A stretch of DNA of 64,000 nt from Thiocapsa bogorovii (GCF_021228795.1 NZ_CP089309.1:2232001-2296000); one strand, 5' to 3'; shown: positions 7,541-17,743, counted from the first letter of the stretch. The notes: generated by a model not told the origin, from the sequence alone. Translations and numbers: made by a program.

Positions 7541-9283
7541 CTAGCCCGAATATTTCATAAAAAAGGGCGACTCTCGTTCAACCCATTGATAAAATGGCTG
7601 TTCCGCCAAGAACGCTTCGGAAGAAGCTAAACGAGGTCGCCCATGCCCGAGTCTACCCCGGAACAGCTGCGTTTTCCCCCGGTCGCCGGTTTCACGGTCC
7701 GCGGCGACTTCGACGGCGGCGCCATGTCGTCTGACTTTGGCCCCATGATTCTGCGCGGGGTTGATCGGCAGATCGGCCTGACCGAGCGGTTGAGCGCAGC
7801 GATCGATGATTGGCGCCATCCGTCCTACACCACCCATCCGATGCGTGAGCTGATCGCGCAACGGGTCTACCAGATCGCCTGTGCTTACGAAGACGGCAAC
7901 GACGCCAATGCGCTGCGCCGTGATGCGCTGTTCAAGCTGGGGCTGGAGCGCAAGCCGCTGGATGCGACGACGGACCTGGCCAGCGGGCCGACCTTCTCGC
8001 GTTTGGAGAATGGGGTCGGCGCGCGCGACCTCTACCGCATGGCGCAGGCCTTCGTCGAGGCCTTCATCGCCAGCTACCCGAAGGCGCCGCAGGTGATCGT
8101 GCTCGATATGGACCACTCCGAAGACGCCACCCATGGCCAGCAGGAGTTCGCGTTCTACAATCATCACTACGGCAACCATTGCTACTTGCCGCTGTTTCTC
8201 TTCGAGGGCCTCTCGGGGAAGTTCATCACCGCGGTGCTGCGTCCCGGCAAGCGCCCCACCGGCGCCGAGAACGCGATGATCCTCAAGCGCGTGCTCAAGC
8301 GGCTGCGGGCCGCGTGGCCACGCACACGCATCATCCTGCGCGGCGACGGACACTTCTCCAACCCCGAGTTGATGGCCTTGGCGATGGCCGATCCGTTGAC
8401 GGATTTCATCTTCGGCCTGGCGGGTAACCGGGCTCTCACGCCACGGGCCGAGCCGTTCTTGGCCGACGCCCGCAAGCTCCATGCGCTGCGCATCGAGAAC
8501 GCCCGGCGCGCCGACGCCGACGTACCCGAGCGGACCCGCACCTACCACGAGGTTGACTACCGTGCCGGTTCCTGGCCCGGCGCGTGTCGGACCATCCTCA
8601 AAGTCGAGGTGACGGCGCGCGGCGACAACCTCCGCTTCGTCGTCACCTCCTTGGACTTGCCCAGTCCCGAGTGCGTCTACCGCGATCTGTACTGCGCGCG
8701 CGGCCAGGACGAGAACTTCATCAAAATGATCAAGAACGATCTGGCCAGCGATCGCACTTCCGACAGCACCTTCTTGGCCAATCAGATGCGCTTGTTCTTC
8801 TCCTGCGCCGCTTACGTCTTGCACCAAACGCTGCGCACCGAGGTCCTCGTCGGCACGGAACTGGCCAACGCCCAGCCTGCCACCGTGATCATCAAACTGT
8901 TCAAGCTCGCCGTGCGCGTGGTGCAGTACAAAGACCGCGTGCGCCTGCACCTGCCCTCGAGCTGTCCGGTCAAGACGCTGTTGCAGCAGGTCACCGAGAG
9001 GCTCTTCAACGCGCAGCCCCGGGCGGCGCCCGCCTAGACGCACATACATCCCCGCACGGGGATTTCAGCACGCGCACGACGACTATGCCCACCTCGGGCA
9101 GGGCATCGTACGCCTGCGCGGCGACAAAACTACTCGTGCCCCGTTGATCAAGCCCGTTGCCGCTCGGTATTTCCACCATTCAACCCCCGCGGCGTCCCGG
9201 TCATCGCCCTCGGTGACGCCCAGCGCCGCGCAAATCCGCGAGGCCAGTGTCGGCTGTGTCGGTTTATGAAACATCCGGGCTAG
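7541..9283 (+). mobile_element. IS1380-family insertion sequence
   Basis: The left end begins CTAGCCCGAATATTTCAT (7541 on) and the right end is the complement of CTAGCCCGGATGTTTCAT (ending 9283). The 21-bp ends match at 19 positions. Length is 1743 bp with one intact transposase. No convincing flanking target duplication was found, so later change at a flank is possible. It separates hupD from a small secreted protein gene. Confidence 0.85.
7643..9037 (+). CDS. IS1380-family transposase
   Basis: 464 aa, intact. The DDE catalytic core includes VIVLDMDHSEDATHGQQ, ILRGDGHFSNPELMA and the C-terminal Glu in YCARGQDENFIKMIKND, followed by DRTSDSTFLANQMRLFF, all typical of IS1380. AGCTAAACGAGG precedes the ATG. 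The gene fills the element and could be active. Confidence 0.93.
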   Translation: MPESTPEQLRFPPVAGFTVRGDFDGGAMSSDFGPMILRGVDRQIGLTERLSAAIDDWRHPSYTTHPMRELIAQRVYQIACAYEDGNDANALRRDALFKLGLERKPLDATTDLASGPTFSRLENGVGARDLYRMAQAFVEAFIASYPKAPQVIVLDMDHSEDATHGQQEFAFYNHHYGNHCYLPLFLFEGLSGKFITAVLRPGKRPTGAENAMILKRVLKRLRAAWPRTRIILRGDGHFSNPELMALAMADPLTDFIFGLAGNRALTPRAEPFLADARKLHALRIENARRADADVPERTRTYHEVDYRAGSWPGACRTILKVEVTARGDNLRFVVTSLDLPSPECVYRDLYCARGQDENFIKMIKNDLASDRTSDSTFLANQMRLFFSCAAYVLHQTLRTEVLVGTELANAQPATVIIKLFKLAVRVVQYKDRVRLHLPSSCPVKTLLQQVTERLFNAQPRAAPA

Positions 9284-9400
9284 AAGCGCCTTCGAACAAG
9301 TATCCTTGATTTGTGTACGTTTTGGTTCTATCGTTCACGAGCACGATACGTTTACATTCGTAGCGTGCCTTCACCAAACCGCAAACGAGGATCTGCCTAC

Positions 9401-9682
9401 ATGCGACCCACAACGATTCGCTCTCTCTCGGCCTTTGCTCTTTCCGCAGTTACCGTGACCTTTGCGCTCAGCGGCCCGGCCTTCGCCGCATCCGCGTGCA
9501 AGGGCCTAGAAGAGGCGGCATGCGGGACTACGGAGGCCTGCCGCTGGCAAGCCGGTTATACACGAAAAGACGGAATCGAGGTCGCAAGCCACTGTCGCAG
9601 CACGGGCAAGGCGAAAGCGGCCGCCCCCGAGAAGCCGGCCGCGGATGCGGCTGCCTCGGAGACTGTCGATAAGGCATCCTGA
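9401..9682 (+). CDS. Small secreted cysteine-containing protein
   Basis: 93 aa from the ATG following ACGAGG. There is a clear signal peptide (MRPTTIRSLSAF, hydrophobic core, cleavage after PAFA). The mature part carries four Cys in the pattern C-x8-C-x5-C-x18-C, with CRWQAGY, then an Ala/Lys-rich tail. Not recognised by function; a periplasmic protein is inferred. It lies 117 bp beyond the IS1380 end. Confidence 0.7.
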   Translation: MRPTTIRSLSAFALSAVTVTFALSGPAFAASACKGLEEAACGTTEACRWQAGYTRKDGIEVASHCRSTGKAKAAAPEKPAADAAASETVDKAS

Positions 9683-9830
9683 CCCGTTGCCCAAACAGCT
9701 CCGGGGACGCCGCGTCTTCGAGACGCGGGTCCTCGGGGCAGCTCGATCGAAACAGGGCTGGCCCGACAACGCAGGGAACGACAGACGCTCCCGGCGAGGC
9801 TGGAACACCCCGTTGCGGCCTTCCCCGAAG

Positions 9831-10286
9831 CTACCGATCTCCGATCGTCGGTCGTTCCCGATGGCGGGACGGATGATCGCCGAGCTCGCCCGCCTTCACA
9901 TGCAGAGCGTAGAGGACGTCCTCGTCGGCAATGTGGTCGATCAACCAATCCTGCGTCATCTCCAAAGCCCGATCCGCGAGCTCCTGACCGGGACCGAAGG
10001 TCCGCAGGTCGTTTTCCAGCGCATCCAAGCGCCGCATGAAGGCGACATGCTGTCTCAAGTGGGCGTCGAGGTCCGGATAGTCGTGCCGACGCATAAAGTC
10101 TTCTTCAGTGGAGAAGTGGGTCTCGGCATAGGCTCGCATAAAGGCGACGGCGTCGATCACGCCAGTCTTGGCCTCGCGGTCCAAGATCGCCTCATAGAGC
10201 TGATGCGACGCGGCGAAGAAGCCTTGATGCTGTCGGTCGATCTCCTCGATGCCGATGCTGTAGATATCGGACCACTCTCTTAACAT
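9831..10286 (-). CDS. Bacteriohemerythrin
   Basis: 151 aa from the ATG giving MLREWSDIYSIGI; GGGGT lies upstream. The di-iron ligands are visible: IDRQHQGFF, HFSTEEDFM (His and Glu), HLRQHVAF (His-x3-His) and HIADED (His-x3-Asp). Such proteins bind O2 reversibly and serve as oxygen buffers or sensors in microaerobic bacteria. Monocistronic. Confidence 0.93.
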   Translation of the reverse strand: MLREWSDIYSIGIEEIDRQHQGFFAASHQLYEAILDREAKTGVIDAVAFMRAYAETHFSTEEDFMRRHDYPDLDAHLRQHVAFMRRLDALENDLRTFGPGQELADRALEMTQDWLIDHIADEDVLYALHVKAGELGDHPSRHRERPTIGDR

Positions 10287-10564
10287 GAAGACCCCTTCGG
10301 AGTTGTGAGCATAGCTCGCGGACCGGATCAAGCGCCGTCGCCGGTTCGATGAACGCGGCTCGAGTGAGTCATTCGCCGCCGGGCCGAATCACCGCCCGAG
10401 TACCGCTCGGTGCACCGGATGCGCGGCGGCATGCGGATCGCATCGACGGACTCCCCGTCGACGGGAGTCTAGCACAGGCCGGCTTGACCTCCGACCAGAC
10501 CCACAGTGCTCCGCTCCATACGGCCCTCGCCTTAGGCTCGGAGCGGTCAACTGCGGAACATGGC
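10287..10564. other. Intergenic region with hairpins, no gene
   Basis: No coding region supported. It holds GGACTCCCCGTCGACGGGAGTCT (an inverted repeat centred near 10461) and CGCTCC/GGAGCG near 10514-10547, close to the 3' end of the ygiM-like gene, where they may form its transcript end. The upstream leader of the bacteriohemerythrin gene is also here. Confidence 0.4.
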
Positions 10565-11248
10565 TCAAAGCGAACCCCAAGACCCGCGCCGCCGACGAAA
10601 GGTCAGATGCGGCAAAAAGAGCCCGATCAAAACACCGACGAGGATCACGCCCGCACCGATCATAAACCAGCGCTGGTTCGTACGGTTGCCCAGGTCGCGG
10701 TTGGCTTGCTCGAGATCCGCGCGCTCGCGCGTGAGCTCGCTGACCTGGATGCGCAGACGCTCGCGATCACTTGTGATGTCGAGGATATTGGTCGAGGCAT
10801 GGCGAATCGTGGCCAGCTCCTGCTCAAGGCGGACCTTGTCGCGCTGCAGGGCCTGGTAGTCGGTATCGAGGCGGTCATACGTTGCTTGAAGGGCAGCGAG
10901 CCTCGCCGACAAGCTGTCAGGATCGCCCTGAAGCTCGGCCAAGCGTTTTTCGAGCTCGACGAGACGAGTGCGCGCGGCCGGCTCGTCCTGAAGCTCGCGC
11001 TCGAGCACATAACCGACCGTCCCGTCCTCGGTACGGACCCGCGCATACTCGGTCGCCTCGTCGACGCTGATGACCTCGAGCGGTGTGCCGCTCGGCAGCA
11101 TGCGGATGATGCGATAGCGATTGGACTCGCCCGTGCGCAGAGTCACCTCCAACGAATCGGTGACATAGCGCGTCGCGGCGAGCGCCGAAGGAATCGGCAC
11201 GGCCTGGATGCTCAGAAGACAGAGTAAGAGGGGAACGAGTCGTCTCAC
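10565..11248 (-). CDS. ygiM: TIGR04211-type SH3 domain protein (YgiM-like)
   Basis: 227 aa. A signal peptide (MRRLVPLLLCLLSIQA) is followed by a bacterial SH3 domain (about 28-90: TRYVTDSLEVTLRTGES, YARVRTEDGTVGYV). Then comes a long coiled coil (about 95-190), a transmembrane helix (IGAGVILVGVLIGLFLP) and a basic tail. This order defines the YgiM family, an envelope protein of unclear role. It follows argF on the same strand after 118 bp. Confidence 0.88.
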   Translation of the reverse strand: MRRLVPLLLCLLSIQAVPIPSALAATRYVTDSLEVTLRTGESNRYRIIRMLPSGTPLEVISVDEATEYARVRTEDGTVGYVLERELQDEPAARTRLVELEKRLAELQGDPDSLSARLAALQATYDRLDTDYQALQRDKVRLEQELATIRHASTNILDITSDRERLRIQVSELTRERADLEQANRDLGNRTNQRWFMIGAGVILVGVLIGLFLPHLTFRRRRGSWGSL

Positions 11249-11366
11249 GGGACATCCTCGGCCAGGCGCAGGGTTGACGTGAGCAGTCGTGTGACCGCGT
11301 GGCGGTCGATGGCGACTCCGGTCAGGGAAGTCGGAAACCTACACCAGTGCTGTGGGCCTGTCACGT

Positions 11367-12296
11367 CTACCGCAGAAGGAGAAACTCCAGCAACGCCTTT
11401 TGGGCGTGGAGTCGATTCTCGGCCTCGTCCCAAACGACCGACCGCGGACCGTCGATCACGGAGGCGGAGACTTCCTCGCCCCGGTGTGCCGGCAGACAGT
11501 GCATGAAGAGGGCGTCCGGCGCAGTCCGCGACATCACGGCATCGTCGACTTGGAAGGGCGCGAACAAGGCCTCGCGCTTCGCCTGCTCCTCTTCTTGCCC
11601 CATGCTCGCCCAGACGTCGGTGACGACGAGATCGGCCCCCTCGGCGGCCTCATCGGGATCGCGCAGGATGCTGCAACGCCCGTGGACCGCGGCGAGCAGA
11701 TCGGCATCCGGCTCGAAACCTTCCGGACAGGCGACTCTGAGATCGAAATCGAACACCTGCGCGGCCTCCATGAAGGAGTGGCACATGTTGTTGCCATCGC
11801 CGATCCAGGTCACCCGTCGACCGCGGATATCGCCGCGATGCTCATGATAGGTCTGCATGTCGGCCAGCAACTGGCAGGGGTGCAGACGGTCCGTAAGGCC
11901 GTTGATGACGGGCACGCGCGAATTCGCGGCAAAACGCTCGACGATGTCGTGATCGAAGGTCCGGATCATGACGGCATCGACCATGCGTGACAGCACCCGT
12001 GCGCTGTCCTCGATCGGCTCGCCGCGTCCGAGCTGGGTGTCGCGCGGAGAAAGGAACAAGGCGTGACCGCCGAGCTGAACCATGCCGACCTCGAAAGACA
12101 CCCGGGTGCGGGTCGAGGATTTCTCGAAGATCATCGCCAAGGTACGGTTCGGAAACGGCCGATAGTCCTCGCCGGCTTTCAACATCCGCTTGAGCTCGGT
12201 CGCCCGCGCGATCAACCCGCGTGCCTCCTCGGCACTCAGATCGAGCAGTGACAGAAAGTGTCGGCAGTGCGTCTGCTGCGTCGGATCGGCATCCAT
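11367..12296 (-). CDS. argF: Ornithine carbamoyltransferase
   Basis: 309 aa. Carbamoyl-phosphate motif [10 protein letters not shown], ornithine-site [22 protein letters not shown] and catalytic [12 protein letters not shown] are all present. It makes citrulline from ornithine and carbamoyl phosphate in arginine synthesis. The ATG at 12296 is preferred (GGAGA 11 nt upstream). An in-frame ATG at 12332 would overlap the argD stop by 8 bp and add 12 residues. Second gene of argD-argF. Confidence 0.95.
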   Translation of the reverse strand: MDADPTQQTHCRHFLSLLDLSAEEARGLIARATELKRMLKAGEDYRPFPNRTLAMIFEKSSTRTRVSFEVGMVQLGGHALFLSPRDTQLGRGEPIEDSARVLSRMVDAVMIRTFDHDIVERFAANSRVPVINGLTDRLHPCQLLADMQTYHEHRGDIRGRRVTWIGDGNNMCHSFMEAAQVFDFDLRVACPEGFEPDADLLAAVHGRCSILRDPDEAAEGADLVVTDVWASMGQEEEQAKREALFAPFQVDDAVMSRTAPDALFMHCLPAHRGEEVSASVIDGPRSVVWDEAENRLHAQKALLEFLLLR

Positions 12297-12324
12297 GAAC
12301 TTCGTCTCTCCCGCGGAGCGTTGC

Positions 12325-13503
12325 TCAGGCATCGCTCAGCCAGCGCTTGATCAGGGCAGTCAGCCCTTCAAGAAGTCGGTCGGCCTCGGAACGGGCCAGA
12401 ATCAGGGGCGGCAGGAGCCGGATGACGCGCTCCGCCGTGACGTTGATCAGGAGACCGGCCTCAAGCGCCTCCCCGACCAGGTCGGCACAAGGGCGTTCCA
12501 GCTCGATCCCCAGCATCAGACCACGCCCGCGGACCTCGACGACGCCCGGCATGTCGCTCAAGGCCGCGCGGAAACCTTTGAGCAAGTAAGTGCCTTGCTC
12601 TGCCGCGTTCGCGATCAGGTCCTCGGCAACTATTGTCTCGAGCACGGCGCGCGCCGTCCGGCAAACCAGTGGATTACCGCCGAATGTCGAGCCATGAGAG
12701 CCCGGCCCGAAGACATCGGCCGCGGCCCCGCGGGCAAGACAAGCGCCGATCGGTACGCCGTTGGCAAGCCCCTTGGCCAAGGTCACCACGTCCGGGAGGG
12801 TCCCGCCGTGCTCATGCCCGAACCAGCGCCCGGTGCGCCCCATCCCGGTCTGGATCTCGTCGCAGATCAATAGCCAGCCATGCCGATCGCAAAGCGCGCG
12901 AAGACGCTGTCCATAATCCGCCGCCGGAATGCGGATCCCGCCCTCGCCCTGGATGGGCTCGACCAGAATGGCCACGATGTTCGGGCGATTGGCCGCCGCG
13001 GTCTCGATCGCCTCGACGTCGTCGTAAGGAACCCTCACGAAGCCCTGCACGAGCGGCTCGAAACCCGCTTGGACCTTGCGGTTGCCGGTCGCCGAAAGGG
13101 TCGCGAGCGTCCGGCCGTGGAAGCTGTTCTCGGCGACCAGAATCGCAGGATTCTCGATCCCGCGCCGGTGAGCATGGAGGCGCGCGATCTTGATCGCAGC
13201 CTCGTTGGCCTCCGCACCGGAGTTGCCGAAAAAGACCCGGTCCATCCCGGACATCTCGGTCAACATGGCGCCGAGGCGCTCCTGCTCGGTGATCCGGTAC
13301 AGATTGGACGTGTGCACCAGCAGGCCCGCCTGCTCGCAGAGCGCATCACGAACCGCCGGGTGCGCGTGCCCGAGCCCGCACACGGCGATACCCGAAAGCG
13401 CGTCGAGGTAGCGTCGGCCTTCCGTATCCCAAAGCCAAACGCCCTCGCCGCGCGCAAATGCGACGGGCAAACGCTTATAGGTGGCCATCAAGGGTTCGGT
13501 CAT
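12325..13503 (-). CDS. argD: Acetylornithine aminotransferase
   Basis: 392 aa class III PLP aminotransferase. [18 protein letters not shown] binds the cofactor phosphate, [15 protein letters not shown] carries the PLP-ring Asp, and [15 protein letters not shown] the Schiff-base Lys. It converts N-acetylglutamate semialdehyde to acetylornithine. It directly precedes argF, consistent with a small arginine operon. A rho-independent terminator lies 25 bp upstream of its start, so its promoter must be very close or the terminator may act as an attenuator. Confidence 0.95.
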   Translation of the reverse strand: MTEPLMATYKRLPVAFARGEGVWLWDTEGRRYLDALSGIAVCGLGHAHPAVRDALCEQAGLLVHTSNLYRITEQERLGAMLTEMSGMDRVFFGNSGAEANEAAIKIARLHAHRRGIENPAILVAENSFHGRTLATLSATGNRKVQAGFEPLVQGFVRVPYDDVEAIETAAANRPNIVAILVEPIQGEGGIRIPAADYGQRLRALCDRHGWLLICDEIQTGMGRTGRWFGHEHGGTLPDVVTLAKGLANGVPIGACLARGAAADVFGPGSHGSTFGGNPLVCRTARAVLETIVAEDLIANAAEQGTYLLKGFRAALSDMPGVVEVRGRGLMLGIELERPCADLVGEALEAGLLINVTAERVIRLLPPLILARSEADRLLEGLTALIKRWLSDA

Positions 13504-13528
13504 TGCGGCAGACCCCGCTCAGTCTCCG

Positions 13529-13567
13529 AAAAACAAAAAAGGCGGTTCCTCCGCAAGGGAAACCGCC
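13529..13567 (-). terminator. Rho-independent terminator between cytochrome b561 gene and argD
   Basis: On the minus strand GGCGGTT (13567-13561) pairs with AACCGCC (13547-13541), followed by a T-run broken by one G (complement of 13529-13540). It most simply ends the upstream cytochrome gene. Because it lies only about 25 bp before the argD start, attenuation of argDF is an alternative. Confidence 0.8.
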
Positions 13568-13741
13568 TCTGCTCAAAGGCGAAGCCGGGGAATATAGCGC
13601 GAAAAGAAGCACAGCGACAAGAACCCGGGACACCGGATCCCCGGTGATCCGGGCAGGCGCACGCTCAGCTGCAGACAGGAGGAGCCGACCCGAACGTCGG
13701 CCGATCTCCTAATGCATCGACATCGCGCTTCGCGTAGAGCG

Positions 13742-14293
13742 TCAGAATAGGCTCATACGTTTCATCACACCGTCGCGTTTGATCCGCCAATGATAGATCG
13801 CGGCAGAAACGTGAATCAGGATCAAACCGAGAATCACCCAACCGACAATCCCGTGAAGCTGGAACAGCGTCTCGCTCAACGCCTTATTCTCGGGGATCAA
13901 GCCGGGCAGAGTGAGGTTGAAGAACTGCACCGGAAAACCGCCGGCCGCAGTGCCCAACCAGCCGAAAACAGGCATCAGGATCAGCGCAACATAGAAGAGA
14001 CTATGGACAGTCAGACTGGCTCCACGCTCGAGTCCGCTCAGAGGGGGCTGATAGGCCGGAGACCGAAAAAGACGCTTGAACGCGAGACGCAAGACCATAA
14101 GGGCCAGCACGATAATACCGAATGTCTTGTGGTATCCGTAAAGCTGATTGGTCATCTCCAATCCCATCAGATCCTTCAGCCCGTCAAACCCGAGGTTACC
14201 CAGCAAGGCCCCCGCAGCAAGCAAACCCAAAACCAGCAGGACAATCAACCAATGCAGAATTCTCTGGACATAGTTGTAGCGAAGGGTTTCCAT
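13742..14293 (-). CDS. Cytochrome b561 family protein
   Basis: 183 aa from the ATG preceded by GGAGG with 5-nt spacer; the open frame extends further but lacks homology there. Four transmembrane helices carry candidate haem ligands in RILHWLIVLL, LYGYHKTFGI, ETLFQLHGIVGWV and LIHVSAAIYHW. The family transfers electrons in the cytoplasmic membrane, often from quinol. No partner gene is adjacent. Confidence 0.9.
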   Translation of the reverse strand: METLRYNYVQRILHWLIVLLVLGLLAAGALLGNLGFDGLKDLMGLEMTNQLYGYHKTFGIIVLALMVLRLAFKRLFRSPAYQPPLSGLERGASLTVHSLFYVALILMPVFGWLGTAAGGFPVQFFNLTLPGLIPENKALSETLFQLHGIVGWVILGLILIHVSAAIYHWRIKRDGVMKRMSLF

Positions 14294-14744
14294 CCGATCC
14301 TCCGAAAAACATTGATGTGATGGGTCACGTCGGCGGCGAGATGCTCCGTGCGCACCAAATCGGCCCTCCCCCCTCAAGCCGTCCAACGCCGTTTCTTTTT
14401 AGCGGTCACTCCCGCCATAACGTAGGACTCAGAGAAGCCGACACAAGGATTCCTGGTGCAACCGGTCAAAGTGAAGCAGACTTGGAAGGACGAACCGAGC
14501 CGGGCGAGCCTCGGCCACCGCCTCGCCTTAGCAGTTAAGGGCACATACCTCATCGGAGGGGACGGAGGCAGTCGCGACACGCGGGTGCTGGGCTCGAGAA
14601 AGATCACGGCCAAGTTCTATACCAAGCGCACCCGGGTCTTTTGGAAAGCAGGGCGTGTCGTGGTCTCGCGGATCAAGTCCCGGCCATCAGATGGCTAAGT
14701 TCGATATACTGACCGCATAGGGGAACCGATCGAGGAGCCGATGC
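14294..14744. other. Intergenic region, no gene supported
   Basis: An open frame of 80 codons on the plus strand (14456-14698) encodes a very basic peptide with no recognisable motif and no good ribosome site; I do not call it. The end of the region holds GAGGAG 10 nt before the ATG at 14745, and a GATATACT box near 14703 that may be the -10 of the toxin-antitoxin promoter. Confidence 0.4.
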
Positions 14745-14975
14745 ATGAACATCGAGGTGGATGTCGAAGACGACGGCACCGTGACGATTCAGGTCCCGAA
14801 GCAATATCACGGCAAGCGGATCCGCGTCAGCATTCAAGAAATCGACGCGCAGGCAGCCTCTCCGCAATGGAGCAAGCTGTCCGAGGTTTTGGACGGGCTC
14901 GAACAGCTCGGCACACACCGCCACAGCCATCTTCAAATCATCGAAGACCTTAGACGGTTTCGCGAAGCACCATGA
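14745..14975 (+). CDS. Putative antitoxin of a VapBC-like pair
   Basis: 76 aa. The beta-rich N-terminus (MNIEVDVEDDGTVTIQVP) resembles small antitoxin or AbrB-like folds; the C-terminus is helical. It overlaps the next gene by 4 bp (ATGA), the usual translational coupling of antitoxin and toxin. Family name is uncertain; the role is inferred mainly from the PIN-domain neighbour. Confidence 0.7.
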   Translation: MNIEVDVEDDGTVTIQVPKQYHGKRIRVSIQEIDAQAASPQWSKLSEVLDGLEQLGTHRHSHLQIIEDLRRFREAP

Positions 14976-15505
14976 AACTGGCTTACGTCGACGCCTGCGT
15001 CTGGATCACGGTGGTCGAGGGGCTCCACAGGTATCAACCCGGGATCCTTAGTGTATTGAAGGTGTTGGCCTTGGATAATTGGGTGTTTTGCACATCGGAC
15101 GCGGTGCGACTGGAGGTGTTGATCGGTCCCCTCACAAGGAAGCAAGCCCCATTGGCAAAGGCTTACGGCGCCATCCTGGAAACCAATTCTCTCCTGAAAA
15201 CACCCAAGTCGGTGTTCGCCGATGCCCTCTCGATCGGGGAGGCGGAGCGCCTCAATGCGAGGGATGCAGTGCACATCGCGATCGCAAATCACTATGGCTG
15301 CGGCAGGTTCGTCACCACTGACCCGCACTTCAGGTCACTCTCGCTCGTGACACCGCTCTGGATCGACCTCGCCGACACCGATCTCACCGGGGATTCGATC
15401 GATGACGCCTCAAACTCGGACGATGATTCTACCTCGACTTTGGCCAATCTAGGCGGTCGCCGCGAGCTGTTCCAGCAGGCGATCGAGTCGCTTGGACGAA
15501 ATTAG
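14972..15505 (+). CDS. PIN-domain ribonuclease (VapC-like toxin) with IS-derived C-terminal tail
   Basis: 177 aa. PIN acidic residues are visible in LAYVDACVWI (Asp), TSDAVRLEVLIGP (Glu), NARDAVHIAIA (Asp) and FVTTDPHF (Asp). Such toxins cleave tRNA or rRNA and are silenced by the upstream antitoxin. From about residue 155 (15433) the frame runs into the terminal repeat of the adjacent insertion element, so the last 24 residues are encoded by the IS and replace the native end. The PIN fold itself appears complete. Confidence 0.8.
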   Translation: MKLAYVDACVWITVVEGLHRYQPGILSVLKVLALDNWVFCTSDAVRLEVLIGPLTRKQAPLAKAYGAILETNSLLKTPKSVFADALSIGEAERLNARDAVHIAIANHYGCGRFVTTDPHFRSLSLVTPLWIDLADTDLTGDSIDDASNSDDDSTSTLANLGGRRELFQQAIESLGRN

Positions 15506-16936
15506 GACCATCTCCCCCTCGGACCGTGAGTAGGCGTAATTCTCCTCGGCCCAGATGGTGCGCCGCACCAGGGCCAGGCAATCGGAGAAGGTGGCGTGGG
15601 ACTTCAGATACCAGGCCGTGGAGCGCGGCAGGGCGTCCCAGCGCTCGCGCCACCGGTAGACCATGAGACAGACGAGCGAGAACAGCGCCATCAGCATCGG
15701 CGTGGTGCGTGCGATCGCCAGGTCGTTCCACTGGCGCTGGGTCTCGACGCCGAGGTGGCGACGGACTTCCTCGAAGGTGACCTCGAGCGACCAGCGCTGG
15801 ACGAACAGCTCCACGACGCGGGCCGGCGCCATGTTCAGGTCGGTGGTGAAGAAGGCTTGCGTCGGCAGCCGGCCCTCGGGATCGACCACGAGCACCCAGC
15901 GAATCGGCAACGGCGGCCATCCCGCGGTGTGCCACAGACACACCTCGCTAAGCAGGCGCAGCGTTTTGGGCTGTCCGTACCATTGGAATCGCGACCTCCT
16001 CGCCTCGGGTGCGCGCCGCCTCCTCGCGTGTGGCGAGCTTGGCCAGTACGCCGCCTTTCTTCGGCTTGGGGCCGCGCCGCCCGGCGGGCACCGGCTCGGG
16101 ACAGGCGAACAGGCGTGCGTCCAGGCGCAGGCGCGTGACCAGGGTCGCTTGCGCGGCCAGCACTTCCCACCCCAGCTGAATGCAGGAGTAGCTGCCGTCG
16201 CCGAGCAGGATCCAGCGGCGTTGCTGCAGCCAGCGCGAGACCAGCCAGACCATCCCGATGGTGAGCTCCACGACCGTGCGATGGCGCCGCCCGGCCGCCT
16301 CGTCGGCCCGTTTCGACGGTGCCAAGCGGGTGAGAAAAGGCAGCGCCCAAGGCCGCGTGCTCCACGGCACGGCCACCAACAACGCCATGCAGATCCACTC
16401 CAGCCCCAAGCAGGTCACGACTTTGCTCCGTGACGAGCGCACCGCATCGCGATACATCCCCTTCGCTCGAATGCGCGCGCCCTTGCGCCGTTCCAGCGTC
16501 TCGTCGACCGCCACCACGATCGGCACCTGCGCCGGCAACATCCCGAGCAACAACCCCAGCAGAATCCGCGCCCCTTGGCGCGACGACCAACGCGCCCGAT
16601 TCAGCACCCGATGGTAACGCTCGAAGCGCCGCTCCGTGCTCAGCCCCATCGCCCGCAGCGCCGCCGTCACCGTACGCGGCCCTTGCGCCAGCAGCGTTCC
16701 CGCCAGCAAGACGTGCAGATGCGCCAGGGTCGGCGCGGTGAACAGGCAGGCAAAGGGCTGCAGAACAGATACAATCGCGGCAGGCAGAGGGAACATCCGC
16801 AGGCAGGTCCGAGGTTTTGGTCGACATCGGACGATACCGTCCGCGGCCCTCTGCCGCCACATCAATCGGGTCTGTCACCGTCGCTCCCGGCGCCTCGCGG
16901 CGCTTCCGCCGGGGCCCGGAAATGGCCAAAGTCGAG
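15433..16936 (-). mobile_element. DDE-type insertion sequence, about 1.5 kb
   Basis: The terminal repeats are CTCGACTTTGGCCA (15433-15446) and its exact complement TGGCCAAAGTCGAG (16923-16936). It contains one transposase gene interrupted by a frameshift. It inserted into the 3' end of the PIN-toxin gene. No clear direct target repeat is seen. The family is IS4/IS701-like by the catalytic sequence, but exact assignment needs comparison. Confidence 0.82.
15449..16796 (-). pseudogene. Frameshifted DDE transposase
   Basis: The first part (from about 16796, ending at a stop at 15948) carries VAVDETLERRKGARIRAKG with a catalytic Asp and ILLGDGSYSCIQLG with a second. The second part (to 15449) carries LFVQRWSLEVTFEEVRRHLG with the catalytic Glu. 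The parts join around 15967-15980, where an extra base in GCGATTCCAATGG moves the frame; reading IQWYGQPKTLRLLSEV across it restores the protein. No slippery heptamer is seen, so this is a loss of function rather than programmed shifting. Confidence 0.85.
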
Positions 16937-17010
16937 TCTGCGAGCTGATGGGGCAATCCGCGGTCATTCGAGGACCGAGGCACCAAGAATCACCACGCAC
17001 CCGAAGGCGG

Positions 17011-17743
17011 CTAACCGAGGGCCTTGAACGCCTCGTCCGAGCAGGCGGTGAATCCTGCGGGCCAAGGGGCGCTCAGACGGCAGCGCAGCCGAAACTGAAG
17101 CGGTGCGTCCGGGTTCACGCCGGCAACCGTCACCTTGACCTTGCCCAGGCCCACCAACGCGATGAGCTTCGAGAATTCCGCCGAATAGAACCGCGGGCAA
17201 TAGCCGACGATCGAGAGGGGGTCCGCGGTGCGCATCAGCAGCGCCCCGGGGTCGTTCGGGTTCTGGAGATCCTGAAGCAGAAAGAGCGATTCGCCCGGCG
17301 TGAGATCGCCAATGCGCTCCCTCGCCGACAGAGGCAGATGCCGGATGCCGTGACTGAAAAACTCCACGACGTAGGTGTTCTCGGGGGTCGGCTCCGGACA
17401 AGGGAACACCTGCAACGCGTCGGTCGCCCGCGCGCCGCCGCTTTTGCCCAGAAGCTCCAGTGCGTCGTGGTCTCCCGGATCGAGTCCCAACCAAACCAGG
17501 AAGTCGCGATGCTCGGGCCTGGATCGAGGCATGAGCCGATTGGAAAAGAGTGGAAACAGCTCGTTTGCCGGTTGGACCGCATGCAGGTCCGTCATGCGAC
17601 CGAAGGGCACGAAGTGTTCGGACTCTTCTGCACCCTATGGTGTAAACGAACCGAAAGTCGTCGCTTTCTCGTGAAAGTTGCCCGACAGGCAGCCACCGTC
17701 GGGACTTGGGATCCCGCCATGCCAGAAACACTCTGTTTGTCAC
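17011..17743 (-). pseudogene. HIRAN-domain protein gene, frameshifted
   Basis: The start is a GTG at 17743 with GGGGA 6 nt upstream. The first part reads VTNRVFLAWRDPKSRRW to FRFVYTIG, then a GGG where GG is expected (near 17641) shifts the frame. The second part reads from EESEHFVPFGRMTDLHAV to a stop at 17011, with FPLFSNRLM and a HIRAN domain (LTPGESLFLLQDLQNPNDPGALL, SIVGYCPRFYS). HIRAN domains recognise DNA ends or stalled-replication structures. It is divergent from a MazG-like gene, 18 bp apart, and that gene is also broken. Confidence 0.78.

Noticed and set aside
7541-9049. 502-codon minus-strand frame across the IS1380 element
   Set aside because: Shadow of the intact transposase, which has clear catalytic motifs on the other strand.
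14456-14698. 80-codon basic open frame before the antitoxin gene
   Set aside because: No ribosome site, no recognisable motif, unusual composition; cannot be separated from chance.
15449-16796. Programmed frameshift in the DDE transposase
   Set aside because: No slippery heptamer or downstream structure is seen at the junction; a one-base insertion explains it better.
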